From positions 62,001-126,000 of the forward strand of contig CAWHUM010000022.1 of the NCBI GenBank assembly GCA_963832445.1: a DNA stretch of 64,000 nt, written 5' to 3'. This document shows, piece by piece, positions 54,681 to 63,442 of the stretch. The notes below the pieces were generated by a model. It was not told the origin of the DNA, did not search any database, and was given only the letters and a program-made list of their open reading frames with translations. The DNA is from AWTP1-13 sp963832445. Its GTDB lineage: Bacteria > Pseudomonadota > Alphaproteobacteria > Rhizobiales > Hyphomicrobiaceae. Position 1 is the first letter of the stretch. Every line of letters starts with the position of its first letter. The position numbers and the translations under genes are program-made.

Positions 54681-55673
54681 TCAGATCCGACGCAGCGCCA
54701 CGTTCTCGATGCGGTGGTTCTCGCCCTTGCGCAGGATGAGGCGCGCGCGCTGGCGCGTCGGCAAGATGTTCTCGAACAGATTCTTGGCGTTGATGGCGCG
54801 CCAGATCTCGAGCGCCTGGGCACGCGCCTCATCGGGCGTCAGGTGGGCGTAGCGGTGGAAGTATGCCGCCGGATCGCGGAACGCCGTCTGCCGCAGGCGC
54901 ATGAAGCGGGTGACGTACCACTCCTCGATCACCTTGGCGTCGGCATCCATGTAGATCGAGAAATTGAAGAAGTCGGACACGAACGGGATGGCTTCGCCGT
55001 CTTTCGGCAGGCGTGCCGGCTGCAAGACATTCAAGCCCTCGACGATCAGGATGTCGGGCCGGTCGACCACGGCCGTCTGCCCAGGGATGATGTCGTAGTG
55101 GAAGTGCGAGTAGACCGGGGCCTCGACGTTCTCCTTGCCCGACTTGACGTCGTGCAGGAAGTTCAGGAGCCGGGCCGTGTCGAAGCTCTCGGGAAAGCCC
55201 TTGCGGTTCATCAGCCCGCGCCGCTCGAGCTCCGCGTTGGGATAGAGGAAGCCGTCGGTGGTGATGAGGTCGACGCGCGGATGATCGGCCCAACGCGCCA
55301 ATAGCGCCCGCAGCACGCGCGCTGTCGTGCTCTTGCCTACCGCCACCGAGCCGCCGATGCCAAGAATGTAGGGAACGTGGCGCTCACGGCGGCCGAGGAA
55401 GCGGCTTGTGACCGCGTGCAGCTCTTGCGCGGCGGCGACGTGCAGGTTGAGAAGGCGCGACAGCGGCAGATAGATCTGCTCCACCTCCTCCATCGACAGC
55501 TCCTCGATCAAGCCCGAGAGCTGCTCGAGGTCGCGCGGCACCAAGGTCATCGGCGTGTCGGCGCGCAGCTTGGCCCACTGCTCGCGCGAGAAGGTGCGAT
55601 AAGGAGAGAAGCCGAGCCCGGCGCGGTCGGCCGGCGCCAGGAATTGCGGGCTGGCATCCTGCGGCGGGTTCAT
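54681..55673 (-). CDS. coaA: Pantothenate kinase (type I, CoaA)
   Basis: A 330-residue kinase making 4'-phosphopantothenate, the first step of CoA synthesis. P-loop GIGGSVAVGKSTTARVL, the metal region LITTDGFLYPNAEL, and YSHFHYDIIPGQTAVVDRPD, then FFNFSIYMDADAKVIEEWYV are typical of CoaA. Its start overlaps the end of hisE by 4 bp (ATGA), so hisE-coaA are co-translated, the usual pair in this group. Confidence 0.95.
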   Translation of the reverse strand: MNPPQDASPQFLAPADRAGLGFSPYRTFSREQWAKLRADTPMTLVPRDLEQLSGLIEELSMEEVEQIYLPLSRLLNLHVAAAQELHAVTSRFLGRRERHVPYILGIGGSVAVGKSTTARVLRALLARWADHPRVDLITTDGFLYPNAELERRGLMNRKGFPESFDTARLLNFLHDVKSGKENVEAPVYSHFHYDIIPGQTAVVDRPDILIVEGLNVLQPARLPKDGEAIPFVSDFFNFSIYMDADAKVIEEWYVTRFMRLRQTAFRDPAAYFHRYAHLTPDEARAQALEIWRAINAKNLFENILPTRQRARLILRKGENHRIENVALRRI

Positions 55674-55999
55674 GGTGCCCCGGTCTTCCTGGCCGCCTTC
55701 TCGGCATGCCCAGAGGTGCCCATGCGCTGCTCGAGCTCGGCCAACACATCGCTCAGAGCCAAGCCGCGACTCTCAAGCAGCACGAGCAGATGATAGACGA
55801 GATCGGCCGCCTCGCGCTTGAGCGCGATCGTGTCGGGCCCGAGCGCGGCGATAACGGTTTCGGTCGCCTCCTCGCCGAGCTTCTTGGCACAGCGCTCGGC
55901 GCCCGCCTGCAGCAGCTCGCTGGTATAGGATTTGGCCGCGTCCTCGCCCCGGCGCGAATGGATCAGCGCCGCCAGCCGCTGCAGCACGTCATCGCTCAT
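55670..55999 (-). CDS. hisE: Phosphoribosyl-ATP pyrophosphatase
   Basis: A 109-residue all-alpha MazG-like enzyme. ERCAKKLGEEATETVIAAL and LKREAADLVYHLLVLLE carry the conserved metal-binding Glu/Asp residues of HisE. It hydrolyses PR-ATP in histidine synthesis. The rest of the his operon, usually next to it, is not present here. Confidence 0.93.
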   Translation of the reverse strand: MSDDVLQRLAALIHSRRGEDAAKSYTSELLQAGAERCAKKLGEEATETVIAALGPDTIALKREAADLVYHLLVLLESRGLALSDVLAELEQRMGTSGHAEKAARKTGAP

Positions 56000-56102
56000 A
56001 GCTCAGGCCCTAACGGCTGATATTTCCGGCCGATTTCCGTCCCACTCCAACTATACGCCTGCGTGAGCGTCAAGGGTCAAGGCACCCGATATTTGATCGT
56101 CA

Positions 56103-57368
56103 ATGCATATGGGAGCGGGGGGCGCGGCACCCCATGTTGCAGCAGCCATGACCATGCATGTGGACTTCACCAGCCAGGACTACCTGCGCGATCCAGCCGG
56201 CGGCATCGCGCGGCTGCGGCGGGCCGGGCCGGTGGTGGAGGTCAAGTTTCCCATCATCGGCAGGACCTGGATCACGACCACGCACGAGCTTGCGGCGCGC
56301 GTGCTCAAGGACAGCGAAACCTTCACCATACGCAGGAAGGGTGGCGGGCCTGCCGGGCTGCGCTGGTGGATGCCGGGTTTCCTGCGCGCGCTGGCCGAGA
56401 ACATGCTGGCGACCGACGAGCCCGAGCATACGCGGCTCAGAAGCATCGTCGACGAAGCGTTTCGCCGCCGCGCCGTCCTGGCCATGGAGCCGCGCATTCA
56501 AGCCATTGCGGAGGAGCTGGCCGACAAGCTCTTTGCCAATGGCAGCCCCGCAGACCTGGTGGAGCGCTACGCCCGCACGCTGCCGCTTTCCGTCATGTGC
56601 GAGCTGCTCGGTTTGCCTTTGGCCGACCGGGACAAGTTCATGGGCTGGGCGGGGAACATGTCGCGCCTGCGCGGCCCGATAAGCTTCCTGCGCCTGACCA
56701 TCGGCCTGGCGGCGATGAAGCGCTACCTCGAGGAGCGCCTGCGCATTGCGCGCAAGGACGGCGGCGAGGGGCTGATCGCGGAGATCGTCCGCATCGAGAA
56801 GCAGGGCCGGCAGATCACGCCGCAGGAGACGGTGGCGATGGTGTTCCTGCTGCTCGGCGCGGGCTCGGAGACGACGACGCATCTGATCAGCGGGTCGGTG
56901 TACGAGCTGCTGAGCAACCCCAGCTTGCGCGACTGGCTCGAGGAGGACTGGAGCCGCGCCAACTTGGGCGTCGAGGAGTTCCTGCGCTTCGTCTCACCCG
57001 TGCAGTTCTCCAAGCCGCGCTTCATCCGCAAGGACTTGGAGCTCGAAGGCGTTCAGCTGAAGGCCGGCGAGAAGATCATGGCCATGGTGGCTGCCGCCAA
57101 CATGGATCCGGCGACGATCGAGCACCCCGAGCACTTCGACCTCGAGCGCCGGCCGAACCGGCATCTGTCGTTCGGCACCGGCGTGCATTTCTGCCTCGGG
57201 CACCAGCTGGCGCGCATCGAGGGCAAGTGCGCGCTGCAAGCGCTGTTCACGCGCTGGCCCAACCTGGCGCTGGCGATCGAGCCTTCGGCGATCCGCTGGC
57301 GGCAGCGCCCGGGCCTGCGGGCGATCGAGATGCTGCCGGTGCGCCCGGATGCGGGTCAGACCGCCTGA
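56103..57368 (+). CDS. Cytochrome P450
   Basis: A protein of up to 421 residues. The heme cysteine is in LSFGTGVHFCLGHQLARIEG, the oxygen-activating I-helix threonine region in LLGAGSETTTHLIS and the K-helix ExxR in GVEEFLRFVSP. It is soluble and lacks a membrane anchor, as in most bacterial P450s. ATG codons at 56103, 56148 and 56154 compete; the conserved part begins near HVDFTSQDYLRDPAGGIARL. No redox partner gene is adjacent. Substrate unknown. Confidence 0.9.
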   Translation: MHMGAGGAAPHVAAAMTMHVDFTSQDYLRDPAGGIARLRRAGPVVEVKFPIIGRTWITTTHELAARVLKDSETFTIRRKGGGPAGLRWWMPGFLRALAENMLATDEPEHTRLRSIVDEAFRRRAVLAMEPRIQAIAEELADKLFANGSPADLVERYARTLPLSVMCELLGLPLADRDKFMGWAGNMSRLRGPISFLRLTIGLAAMKRYLEERLRIARKDGGEGLIAEIVRIEKQGRQITPQETVAMVFLLLGAGSETTTHLISGSVYELLSNPSLRDWLEEDWSRANLGVEEFLRFVSPVQFSKPRFIRKDLELEGVQLKAGEKIMAMVAAANMDPATIEHPEHFDLERRPNRHLSFGTGVHFCLGHQLARIEGKCALQALFTRWPNLALAIEPSAIRWRQRPGLRAIEMLPVRPDAGQTA

Positions 57369-57748
57369 AAACCCAGCCAACCTTGGCGCCGGTGAGTGGT
57401 CGGCGTCGCTCCGCTAGGGCTGTTGGCTGATTGGGAGCGGCGCCGTTAGACGCAAAACAAACCGGGTTCCAAATGGGCAGTCACGAACCCTTCCGACACC
57501 GCCCCCAAATAAAGTTAACACGGACTATCTGGATTGATTGTAACTGCACAGCCACACGTTGCCGAGCCGCTTCGGCCATGGACGTCCCCCAACCAAAAAG
57601 TCACCACCAGCCTGCGGAGGAACCTCCCAACGCCTCCCTTCGGCGGCACGATGCTCCGACTAGCGACAAACGACATCTCCGACGAACAAGACTCCGCGGC
57701 TTTCGCGGCTGAGCAGCGGCGCGCTGCCCCCTTGACCCCCACTTCGGC

Positions 57749-57776
57749 TATGGCATATGGCATGCCATATGCCATA
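57749..57776. repeat. 28-bp perfect palindrome upstream of the zinc-ribbon gene
   Basis: The left half TATGGCATATGGCA is followed directly by its reverse complement, so the element is perfectly palindromic over 28 bases with no spacer. It ends 12 bases before the start of the next gene. The other 380 bases of the gap after the P450 (57369-57748) hold no recognisable gene. Confidence 0.85.
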
Positions 57777-57788
57777 TTGGAGGCGAAC

Positions 57789-58016
57789 ATGCAGTGCCCC
57801 GTTTGCCGTGGACAGGCCGAGAACCTGACACCCAATACGATGGACGGCGTGGTGGTCGGCTGCGCCCAGTGTGGCGACTACCGCATCGCCGGCGGGGCGT
57901 TCCACGAATTCATGCGGCTGCAGGCGGAGAGCCGGGTCGCGGCGCTTCAGGCGGCCAAGGTCACCACGCGCGCCGGCTGGCCGATGATCAGCGCTGGTGC
58001 CGTCGGGTCGCGCTGA
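57789..58016 (+). CDS. Small zinc-ribbon protein, uncharacterised
   Basis: A 75-residue protein opening MQCPVCRGQAENLTP and then GCAQCGDYRIAGGAFHE, a CxxC...CxxC zinc ribbon. The C-terminus is a short alpha-helical Arg/Ala-rich stretch. TTGGAGG is a good ribosome site for the ATG at 57789; a longer in-frame start at 57534 would include the palindrome. Function unknown; it may be a regulatory or assembly protein of the local element. Confidence 0.5.
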   Translation: MQCPVCRGQAENLTPNTMDGVVVGCAQCGDYRIAGGAFHEFMRLQAESRVAALQAAKVTTRAGWPMISAGAVGSR

Positions 58017-58115
58017 GAGTCGGCCCGTTTGTCGCCGCGGCGTCAAGTTGCGCTCCCGGTGTCAGGCACCGGGATGACAGGGAGCGCGGCTGGGTTCAGC
58101 CTAGATCGCCGCGCC

Positions 58116-59037
58116 TCAGCCGTATACGCCGAGCAGGCGATTGCGCACGTAGTCGAGCTGCTCGAAGTTGCTGTAGCGGATGCTGAGATAGCCGCTCTCG
58201 CCGGAACCAGGCTTCACCTCGACGTTGAGGCCGAGCGCATCCGACAAATCCTTCTCGAAGGCGACGGTGTCGGCATCCTTGCCCTGCGGCTCGCGGCCTT
58301 GCGGCGGGCTGCCGATACCTGTGACCCCGAGCTCCTGCATGCGAGCCTCGATTGTGGCCTCCACGCTCTGCAGCACCGTCTCGACATCGCGCACCGTGAG
58401 CTGCTGGTCGACGATCCGCTCGGCGACCTGAGCGGCGTCCTCGCGCCCGACCAGAGCACGCGCATGACCGGCGGTGATCTTGCCCTCGCGCAGCAGCGCC
58501 TGCACTGCGGGCGGCAGCTTCAGCAGACGGAGCGTGTTGGCGAGGTGGCTGCGGCTCTTGCCGACGAGACTCGGCGACCTCCTCCTGTGTGTAACGGAAG
58601 CGCGTGATCAGCTCGCCGTAGCCGGTGGCCTCCTCGATCGGGTTCAGGTCCTTGCGCTGCACGTTCTCGATGACGGCGAGCTCGGCGACATCCTGGTCGG
58701 AGAGCTCGCGCACGATGACGGGCACGGTGTGCAGCGGCGCTTTCTGCGCCGCGCGCCAGCGCCGCTCGCCGGCGACGATCTCATAGCCGCCGCGCTGGCG
58801 ATCTGGACGGGCGATAATCGGCTGCACGAGACCCTTGGCGCGGATCGACTGCGCGAGCTCGGCGAGCTCGGCGGAATCGAAATCCTTGCGCGGATTGAGG
58901 CCGCTCGGATGCAGCTCCGAGATGGGCAGCAGGCGCTGCTCGCCGTGGGCGGGCAGGGCCGCATCCGCTCTAGGCGCCTCGCCGATGAGCGAAGCGAGGC
59001 CGCGGCCGAGGCGGCCTTTCTGCAGCGGTAGCGACAT
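58116..59037 (-). CDS. parB: Chromosome partitioning protein ParB, one frameshift
   Basis: About 306 residues. It starts MSLPLQKGRLGRGLASLIGE and has the CTPase and parS-binding regions (NPRKDFDSAELAELAQSIRA, ERRWRAAQKAPLHTVPVIVR). Near 58572 one extra base breaks the frame; removal restores EVAELVGKSRSHLANTLRLL, part of the helix-turn-helix. The C-terminal dimer domain (LNVEVKPGSGESGYLSIRYS) is intact. ParB spreads from the parS sites in this window. An essential-type gene is unlikely to be truly broken, so a sequence error is suspected. parA is 117 bp upstream. Confidence 0.85.
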
Positions 59038-59154
59038 CAAGTTGCCTCCGGTATTCTCAGTTTTGTCAGTCACTTGCTACTCTCTACTGATATCTGACTT
59101 TAACTCTTGCTTCGCCGTGTTGGGTCTACGCTTCGCTTGACCCAACCTACGAAC

Positions 59155-59976
59155 CTACGCCGCACGCAGCTGGCGCTCGCGGTGGATGATCTCGTTGGCG
59201 AGCTTGATGTAGGCCTGGCTGCCCGGGCACTCGTAGTCGTAGAGCAGGATCGGCTTGCCGTGCGAAGGCGCCTCGGCCACCCGCACGTTGCGCGGGATCA
59301 TGGTCTCGTAGACCTTGGTGCCGAAGAATGCGCGCACCTCGGTGGCGACCTCCTTCGACAGCTGCGTGCGTGCATCGTGCATGGTGAGCACCACGCCCTG
59401 GATCTCGAGGCCCGGATTGAGCGTGGCCTTGATCTGATCGATGGTCTCCTTGAGCTGCGAGATGCCCTCCAGCGCGAAGAACTCGCACTGCACCGGCACC
59501 AGCACGGCGTGCGCCGCCACCATCGCATTCAAGGTGAGCAGATTGAGCGACGGCGGACAATCGATGAGAAGATATGCGTACGGGATTTCCGCAGGTCGCT
59601 CGCGTTGCTCCGCTATCAGCGCATTGACTGCATCGCGCAGCCGAAACGGCCGATTGGCCTCGGCGATCATCTCCGATTCCAGGCCGACCAGATCGGCGTT
59701 GGCCGGCACCACGCTCAGGTTCGGCACCAGCGTCTTGGCGGCTGCCCTGGCGATGGTGGTCTTGCGCGTCAGCACGTCGAAACTGGTGACGGGCCGCGCA
59801 TCCTCGGCGATGCCGACGCCGGTGGATGCGTTGCCCTGCGGGTCGAGATCGAGGATCAGCACCTTCTCGCCAACGGCGGCGAGCGCGGTGCCGAGGTTGA
59901 TGGCCGTAGTGGTCTTGCCGACGCCACCCTTCTGGTTGGCGATCGCAAGTACACGGAGCGGGCTCGCGGCTGGCAT
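59155..59976 (-). CDS. parA: Chromosome partitioning ATPase ParA
   Basis: A 273-residue deviant Walker-type ATPase. Walker A is ANQKGGVGKTTTAINLG, Walker A' LILDLDPQGNASTGVG, and Walker B YLLIDCPPSLNLL. It moves ParB-parS complexes by cycling on the nucleoid. It begins one base after the rsmG stop. Confidence 0.97.
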   Translation of the reverse strand: MPAASPLRVLAIANQKGGVGKTTTAINLGTALAAVGEKVLILDLDPQGNASTGVGIAEDARPVTSFDVLTRKTTIARAAAKTLVPNLSVVPANADLVGLESEMIAEANRPFRLRDAVNALIAEQRERPAEIPYAYLLIDCPPSLNLLTLNAMVAAHAVLVPVQCEFFALEGISQLKETIDQIKATLNPGLEIQGVVLTMHDARTQLSKEVATEVRAFFGTKVYETMIPRNVRVAEAPSHGKPILLYDYECPGSQAYIKLANEIIHRERQLRAA

Positions 59977-60365
59977 GTCAGTCCTTCGCTTTCCGGTCGA
60001 GGTTCTTGATCACGGCGATGCGGCCGTCGCTGTCAGTGAGGCTGGGCACCAACTCAACATCGAAATTCCATGCCTTCGCGGCTGCTTGCAGTTCACCGGC
60101 GACGCCCTTGCCCTTCAGGAACAATCCCGTGGTTCCGGGCAGGAACAGGGGAGCCGCCAGCTCCAACAGCTTGTCGAGAGGCGCCAGGGCACGCGCGCAA
60201 ATCGCTCGTGGCAACGAAACATTAACTTCGAGTTCTAACTGATTCGGCCCTTATCGACAGGATGTCCACCGCCACGCCCGCCGGAATTGCCGTCTGGCGT
60301 GCAACCTCGCGCAGGAATGCCGCTTTTCGCGTGTCGCTTTCGATCAGGGTGACGTGGGGGGCTTT

Positions 60366-60478
60366 CCCCTCTCCCCATTCTTCCATGGGGAGAGGGCTAG
60401 GGTGAGGGGCAGACCCACGCTCCGGCGCTTGTTGCTGCCCCTCACCCCAACCCTCTCCCCGCAAGCGGGGAGGGGGGA
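60366..60478. repeat. Dispersed GC-rich palindromic element (copy 3), inside rsmG
   Basis: Outer hairpins CCCTCTCCCC / GGGGAGAGGG and CCCTCTCCCC / GGGGAGGGGG flank an inner pair AGGGTGAGGGGCAG / CTGCCCCTCACCCC. The inner arms are closely similar to those of copy 4. Inserted in rsmG between codons for ADSAAA and HVTLIE. Confidence 0.75.
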
Positions 60479-60703
60479 AGCAGCGGCGGAGTCTGCCAGC
60501 AGGATGGCAATCACCAGGCCGGGGAAGCCGCCGCCGGAGCCGAGGTCGATCCAATGGAGAGCTTCGGCGGGAGCAAGGCGAAGGAGCTGGGCGCTGTCGG
60601 CAAAATGGCGGTGCCAGACGGCGTCGAGCGTGGCCGGGGCAACCAGGTTCACCGCCTTCTGCCACTGGCGCAGCAGCCGCTCATAGGTCTCGAGGCGCCC
60701 AAT

Positions 60704-60719
60704 TGTTTCAGGTGAAACA
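60704..60719. promoter_or_regulatory. parS-like site, one mismatch, inside rsmG
   Basis: TGTTTCAGGTGAAACA differs from the palindromic parS at one central base. It encodes part of FHVSPETIG, the usual place for an in-gene parS in alphaproteobacteria. The mismatch should lower ParB affinity. Confidence 0.6.
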
Positions 60720-61058
60720 TGGAAGGCGGCGGCGAAGTCGTCGGGGCTGCGGATGGCGATGGGGGAGGGCATCGGCGGCGGCGGAATGATCCTGCCGCAG
60801 TCTACAGCGGCCGCGGGGCGGCGAGGATAGGCGGACAGCCGGAAATCCACCGCCCAAAGATTTTTCTTTTCTCGGGTGGAACCACCCTTCCGCCTCCGCG
60901 TTTTTCCCGAGCTTCAGTCGAGCCTTTGCGCCTCCCGCACCGGCACAGGGGCTCTCTGAAGCCAGTACCGGGCACTCGTGCAACCCCCTTGCCGAGTGCC
61001 CATTTTTCTTTGTCCGGTTCGCTTCGGGGTCCCGGGGGTTGCTAATTGAACGCTGAAT

Positions 61059-61074
61059 TGTTTCACGTGAAACA
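61059..61074. promoter_or_regulatory. parS centromere site between mnmG and rsmG
   Basis: TGTTTCACGTGAAACA, perfect consensus. It lies 40 bases beyond the mnmG stop. The 341 bp between the rsmG start and the mnmG stop contain nothing else recognisable. Confidence 0.93.
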
Positions 61075-61113
61075 ATTGTTGCTCGTTTGTTCTCTTGCTG
61101 GAAGCCGACACCG

Positions 61114-62991
61114 CTAGGCGACATTACGCGATGATGCCGGGCCCTTGCGCAGATGGGCCAGCAGCAGCATCAGCGCAGCAGGCGTCATGCCCTCCATGCG
61201 GGCGGCCTGGGCGAGGCTCGCCGGGCGCAGGGTTTCCAGCTTCTGGCGCAGCTCCGCCGACAGACCGGAAATGTTGGCGTAGGCGAAGCCCGGCGGGATG
61301 CGCACGCCCTCCTCCTTGCGCAGCGCCTCGATGTCGGTCGCCTGGCGGTCGACGTAGGCGGCGTAGCGGGCATCGACCTCAAGCTGGCCGGCGATCGCGG
61401 GCCCGATGCCGCCGATGGCCGGCCAGACCGCGGCGAGCCGGCCCATGTCGATTGCAGGGAAGGCGAGCAGCTCGAATGCCGAGCGGCGGCGGCCGTCGCG
61501 GTTGAGCTCCAGGCCGTGACGGGCTGCCTCGTTGGGGGTCAGCGTCAGGCCTTCGAGGAGACGCCGGCCTTCATCGAGAGCTCGCGACTTGGCGGCGAAC
61601 GCGGCGCGCCGCCCTGCGCCGATGCAGCCGAGGTCGAGGCCCGTAGGCGTGAGGCGCTGGTCGGCGTTGTCGGCGCGCAGGCGCAGGCGGTACTCGGCAC
61701 GCGAGGTGAACATGCGATAGGGCTCGCTGACACCGCGGGTCACCAGGTCGTCGATCATCACGCCCATGTAGCCGTCGGCGCGGGAGACGACGAAATCGCG
61801 GCTCCCCCCGGCTGCCTTCAGCGCCGCGTTGATGCCTGCGGCGATGCCCTGCGCGCCCGCCTCCTCGTAGCCGGTGGTGCCGTTGATCTGGCCGGCAAGG
61901 AACAGCCCCGGCAACCGCTTCACCTCCAAGGTCGGGAAGAGCTCGCGCGGGTCGACATAGTCGTACTCGATGGCGTAGCCAAAGCGCCGGATCGCGACCT
62001 TCTCCAGCCCCGGGATCGTGCGCAGGAAGGCCTCCTGCACCTCGGCCGGCAGCGAGGTGGAGACGCCGTTGGGATAGACGGTGTCGTCGTCGAGCCCCTC
62101 TGGCTCGAGGAAAATCTGGTGTCCCGCGCGCTCGGCGAAGCGCACCACCTTGTCCTCGATCGAGGGACAGTAGCGCGGGCCCACGCTCTCGATCTGGCCC
62201 GAGTACATGGGCGAGCGATTGAGGTTGGCGCGAATGATGGCGTGGGTGGCCTCGGTGGTGGTGGTTACCCCGCAGTTAATCTGTGCCGTGGTGATACGCC
62301 CGGTAAGGAATGAGAAGGGAGTTGGCGGCTCGTCGCCCGGCTGCATTTCCAGCGAGGCCCAGTCGATGGTGCGGCCATCGAGGCGGGCGGGCGTGCCGGT
62401 CTTGAGGCGGCCGAGGCTCAGATCGAGCGCCAGCAGGCGGGAGGAGAGGCCGTTGGCCGGGGGCTCGCCGTGGCGGCCGGCGGGCGTCTTCTCCTCGCCG
62501 CGGTGAATGAGCCCCCGCAGGAAGGTGCCGGTGGTGAGCACGACCGCGCCGGCACGAATGCGGCGGCCGTCGCCGGTGACGATTCCGGCCGCCACGCCAC
62601 CCTCCACGATCAGGTCCTCGACCGCGCCTTCGATCACCTCGAGGCTCGCCGTGGCGCGGATGGCCGCCTGCATGGCTGCGCGATAGAGCTTGCGGTCGGC
62701 CTGGGCGCGCGGGCCCTGCACGGCCGGCCCCTTGGAGCGGTTCAGGAGGCGGAACTGGATGCCGGCAGCGTCGGCCACCCGGCCCATCAGGCCGTCGAGC
62801 GCATCGATCTCCCGCACCAGGTGGCCCTTGCCGAGCCCGCCGATGGCCGGGTTGCAGGACATCTCGCCGATGGTGGCGAAGCGATGCGTGATCAGCGCCG
62901 TGCGCGCGCCCATGCGGGCCGCGGCAGCGGCGGCCTCGCAGCCGGCGTGGCCGCCGCCCACCACGATAATGTCGAAAGAACGCTGGTTCAT
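61114..62991 (-). CDS. mnmG: tRNA uridine-5-carboxymethylaminomethyl modification enzyme MnmG (GidA)
   Basis: A 625-residue FAD enzyme that with MnmE modifies the wobble uridine of several tRNAs. FAD motif FDIIVVGGGHAGCEAAAAAA; family signatures CNPAIGGLGKGHLVREIDAL and the PAGRHGEPPANGLS loop; C-terminal segment RKEEGVRIPPGFAYANISGL. Frame is complete. It starts at 62991 with mnmE absent upstream, although mnmE-mnmG is the common order in this group. Confidence 0.98.
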   Translation of the reverse strand: MNQRSFDIIVVGGGHAGCEAAAAAARMGARTALITHRFATIGEMSCNPAIGGLGKGHLVREIDALDGLMGRVADAAGIQFRLLNRSKGPAVQGPRAQADRKLYRAAMQAAIRATASLEVIEGAVEDLIVEGGVAAGIVTGDGRRIRAGAVVLTTGTFLRGLIHRGEEKTPAGRHGEPPANGLSSRLLALDLSLGRLKTGTPARLDGRTIDWASLEMQPGDEPPTPFSFLTGRITTAQINCGVTTTTEATHAIIRANLNRSPMYSGQIESVGPRYCPSIEDKVVRFAERAGHQIFLEPEGLDDDTVYPNGVSTSLPAEVQEAFLRTIPGLEKVAIRRFGYAIEYDYVDPRELFPTLEVKRLPGLFLAGQINGTTGYEEAGAQGIAAGINAALKAAGGSRDFVVSRADGYMGVMIDDLVTRGVSEPYRMFTSRAEYRLRLRADNADQRLTPTGLDLGCIGAGRRAAFAAKSRALDEGRRLLEGLTLTPNEAARHGLELNRDGRRRSAFELLAFPAIDMGRLAAVWPAIGGIGPAIAGQLEVDARYAAYVDRQATDIEALRKEEGVRIPPGFAYANISGLSAELRQKLETLRPASLAQAARMEGMTPAALMLLLAHLRKGPASSRNVA

Positions 62992-63069
62992 GGCTGTGTA
63001 CTGCAGGCTCGAAATTCCGGCCGGAACCTAGCCGAAACGCGATTGGGTTGAAAGGCGGAGCACGGAGAT

Positions 63070-63085
63070 TGTTTCACGTGAAACA
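63070..63085. promoter_or_regulatory. parS centromere site upstream of mnmG
   Basis: TGTTTCACGTGAAACA, perfect consensus, 79 bases before the mnmG start. Together with 61059 it brackets mnmG. Confidence 0.93.
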
Positions 63086-63093
63086 ATTCGAGT

Positions 63094-63210
63094 CCCCCTC
63101 TCCCCGTCCTTACGGGGTGAGGGTCGGGGTGAGGGGCAGAAACTGGCGCTGGCGTCCTTGGCCGCCCCTCACCCTGGCCCTCTCCCCATTCTGAAGAAGA
63201 ATGGGGAGAG
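63094..63210. repeat. Dispersed GC-rich palindromic element (copy 4)
   Basis: CCCTCTCCCC with GGGGTGAGGGTCGGGG, GGTGAGGGGCAG with CGCCCCTCACCC, and CCCTCTCCCCATTC with GAATGGGGAGAG. Structure and core match copy 3. It starts 9 bases after the parS site. Confidence 0.75.
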
Positions 63211-63336
63211 CGAACGCCCGGCGCCCATGTGCTCAACCCGAGTTGTGGATGCCGCGCTGCTGCCGCACTGGCGTCAACACGCGGCCACCAAGCAAGCGCC
63301 CACTCTTCCGCATTGACCACACTCCAATTGCACGTA

Positions 63337-63442
63337 TGCGGGGACTTCATGGCACGCCTTTCGCTGGCCGATGCGCGCATCTGGCAGATTGCGGGGACTT
63401 CATGGCACGCCTTTCGCTGGCCGATGCGCGCATCTGGCAGAT
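63337..63442. repeat. Perfect 53-bp tandem duplication across a start codon
   Basis: 63337-63389 is repeated without change as 63390-63442. Each copy carries GCGGGGACTTC then ATG and the first codons of the next gene. Because 53 is not a multiple of three, the first ATG (63349) is out of frame with the protein and only the second (63402) is used. Confidence 0.9.

Larger units (their letters stand above)
59978..60772 (-). pseudogene. rsmG: rsmG (16S rRNA m7G527 methyltransferase), split by a repeat and a frameshift
   Basis: The N-terminus is normal (FHVSPETIGRLETYERLLRQ, then IDLGSGGGFPGLVIAILLAD, the SAM-binding motif). After ADSAAA the sequence enters a 113 bp palindromic repeat and resumes as HVTLIESDTRKAAFLREVAR in a different frame. 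Near 60242 a second shift occurs before LPRAICARALAPLDKLLELA, and the C-terminus (TGLFLKGKGVAGELQAAAKA) is normal to the stop. Two disruptions make a full-length enzyme impossible as written. Start at 60772 is chosen. If real, the strain lacks m7G527 and would resist streptomycin slightly, by family knowledge; assembly or sequence error at the palindrome is the alternative. Confidence 0.7.
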
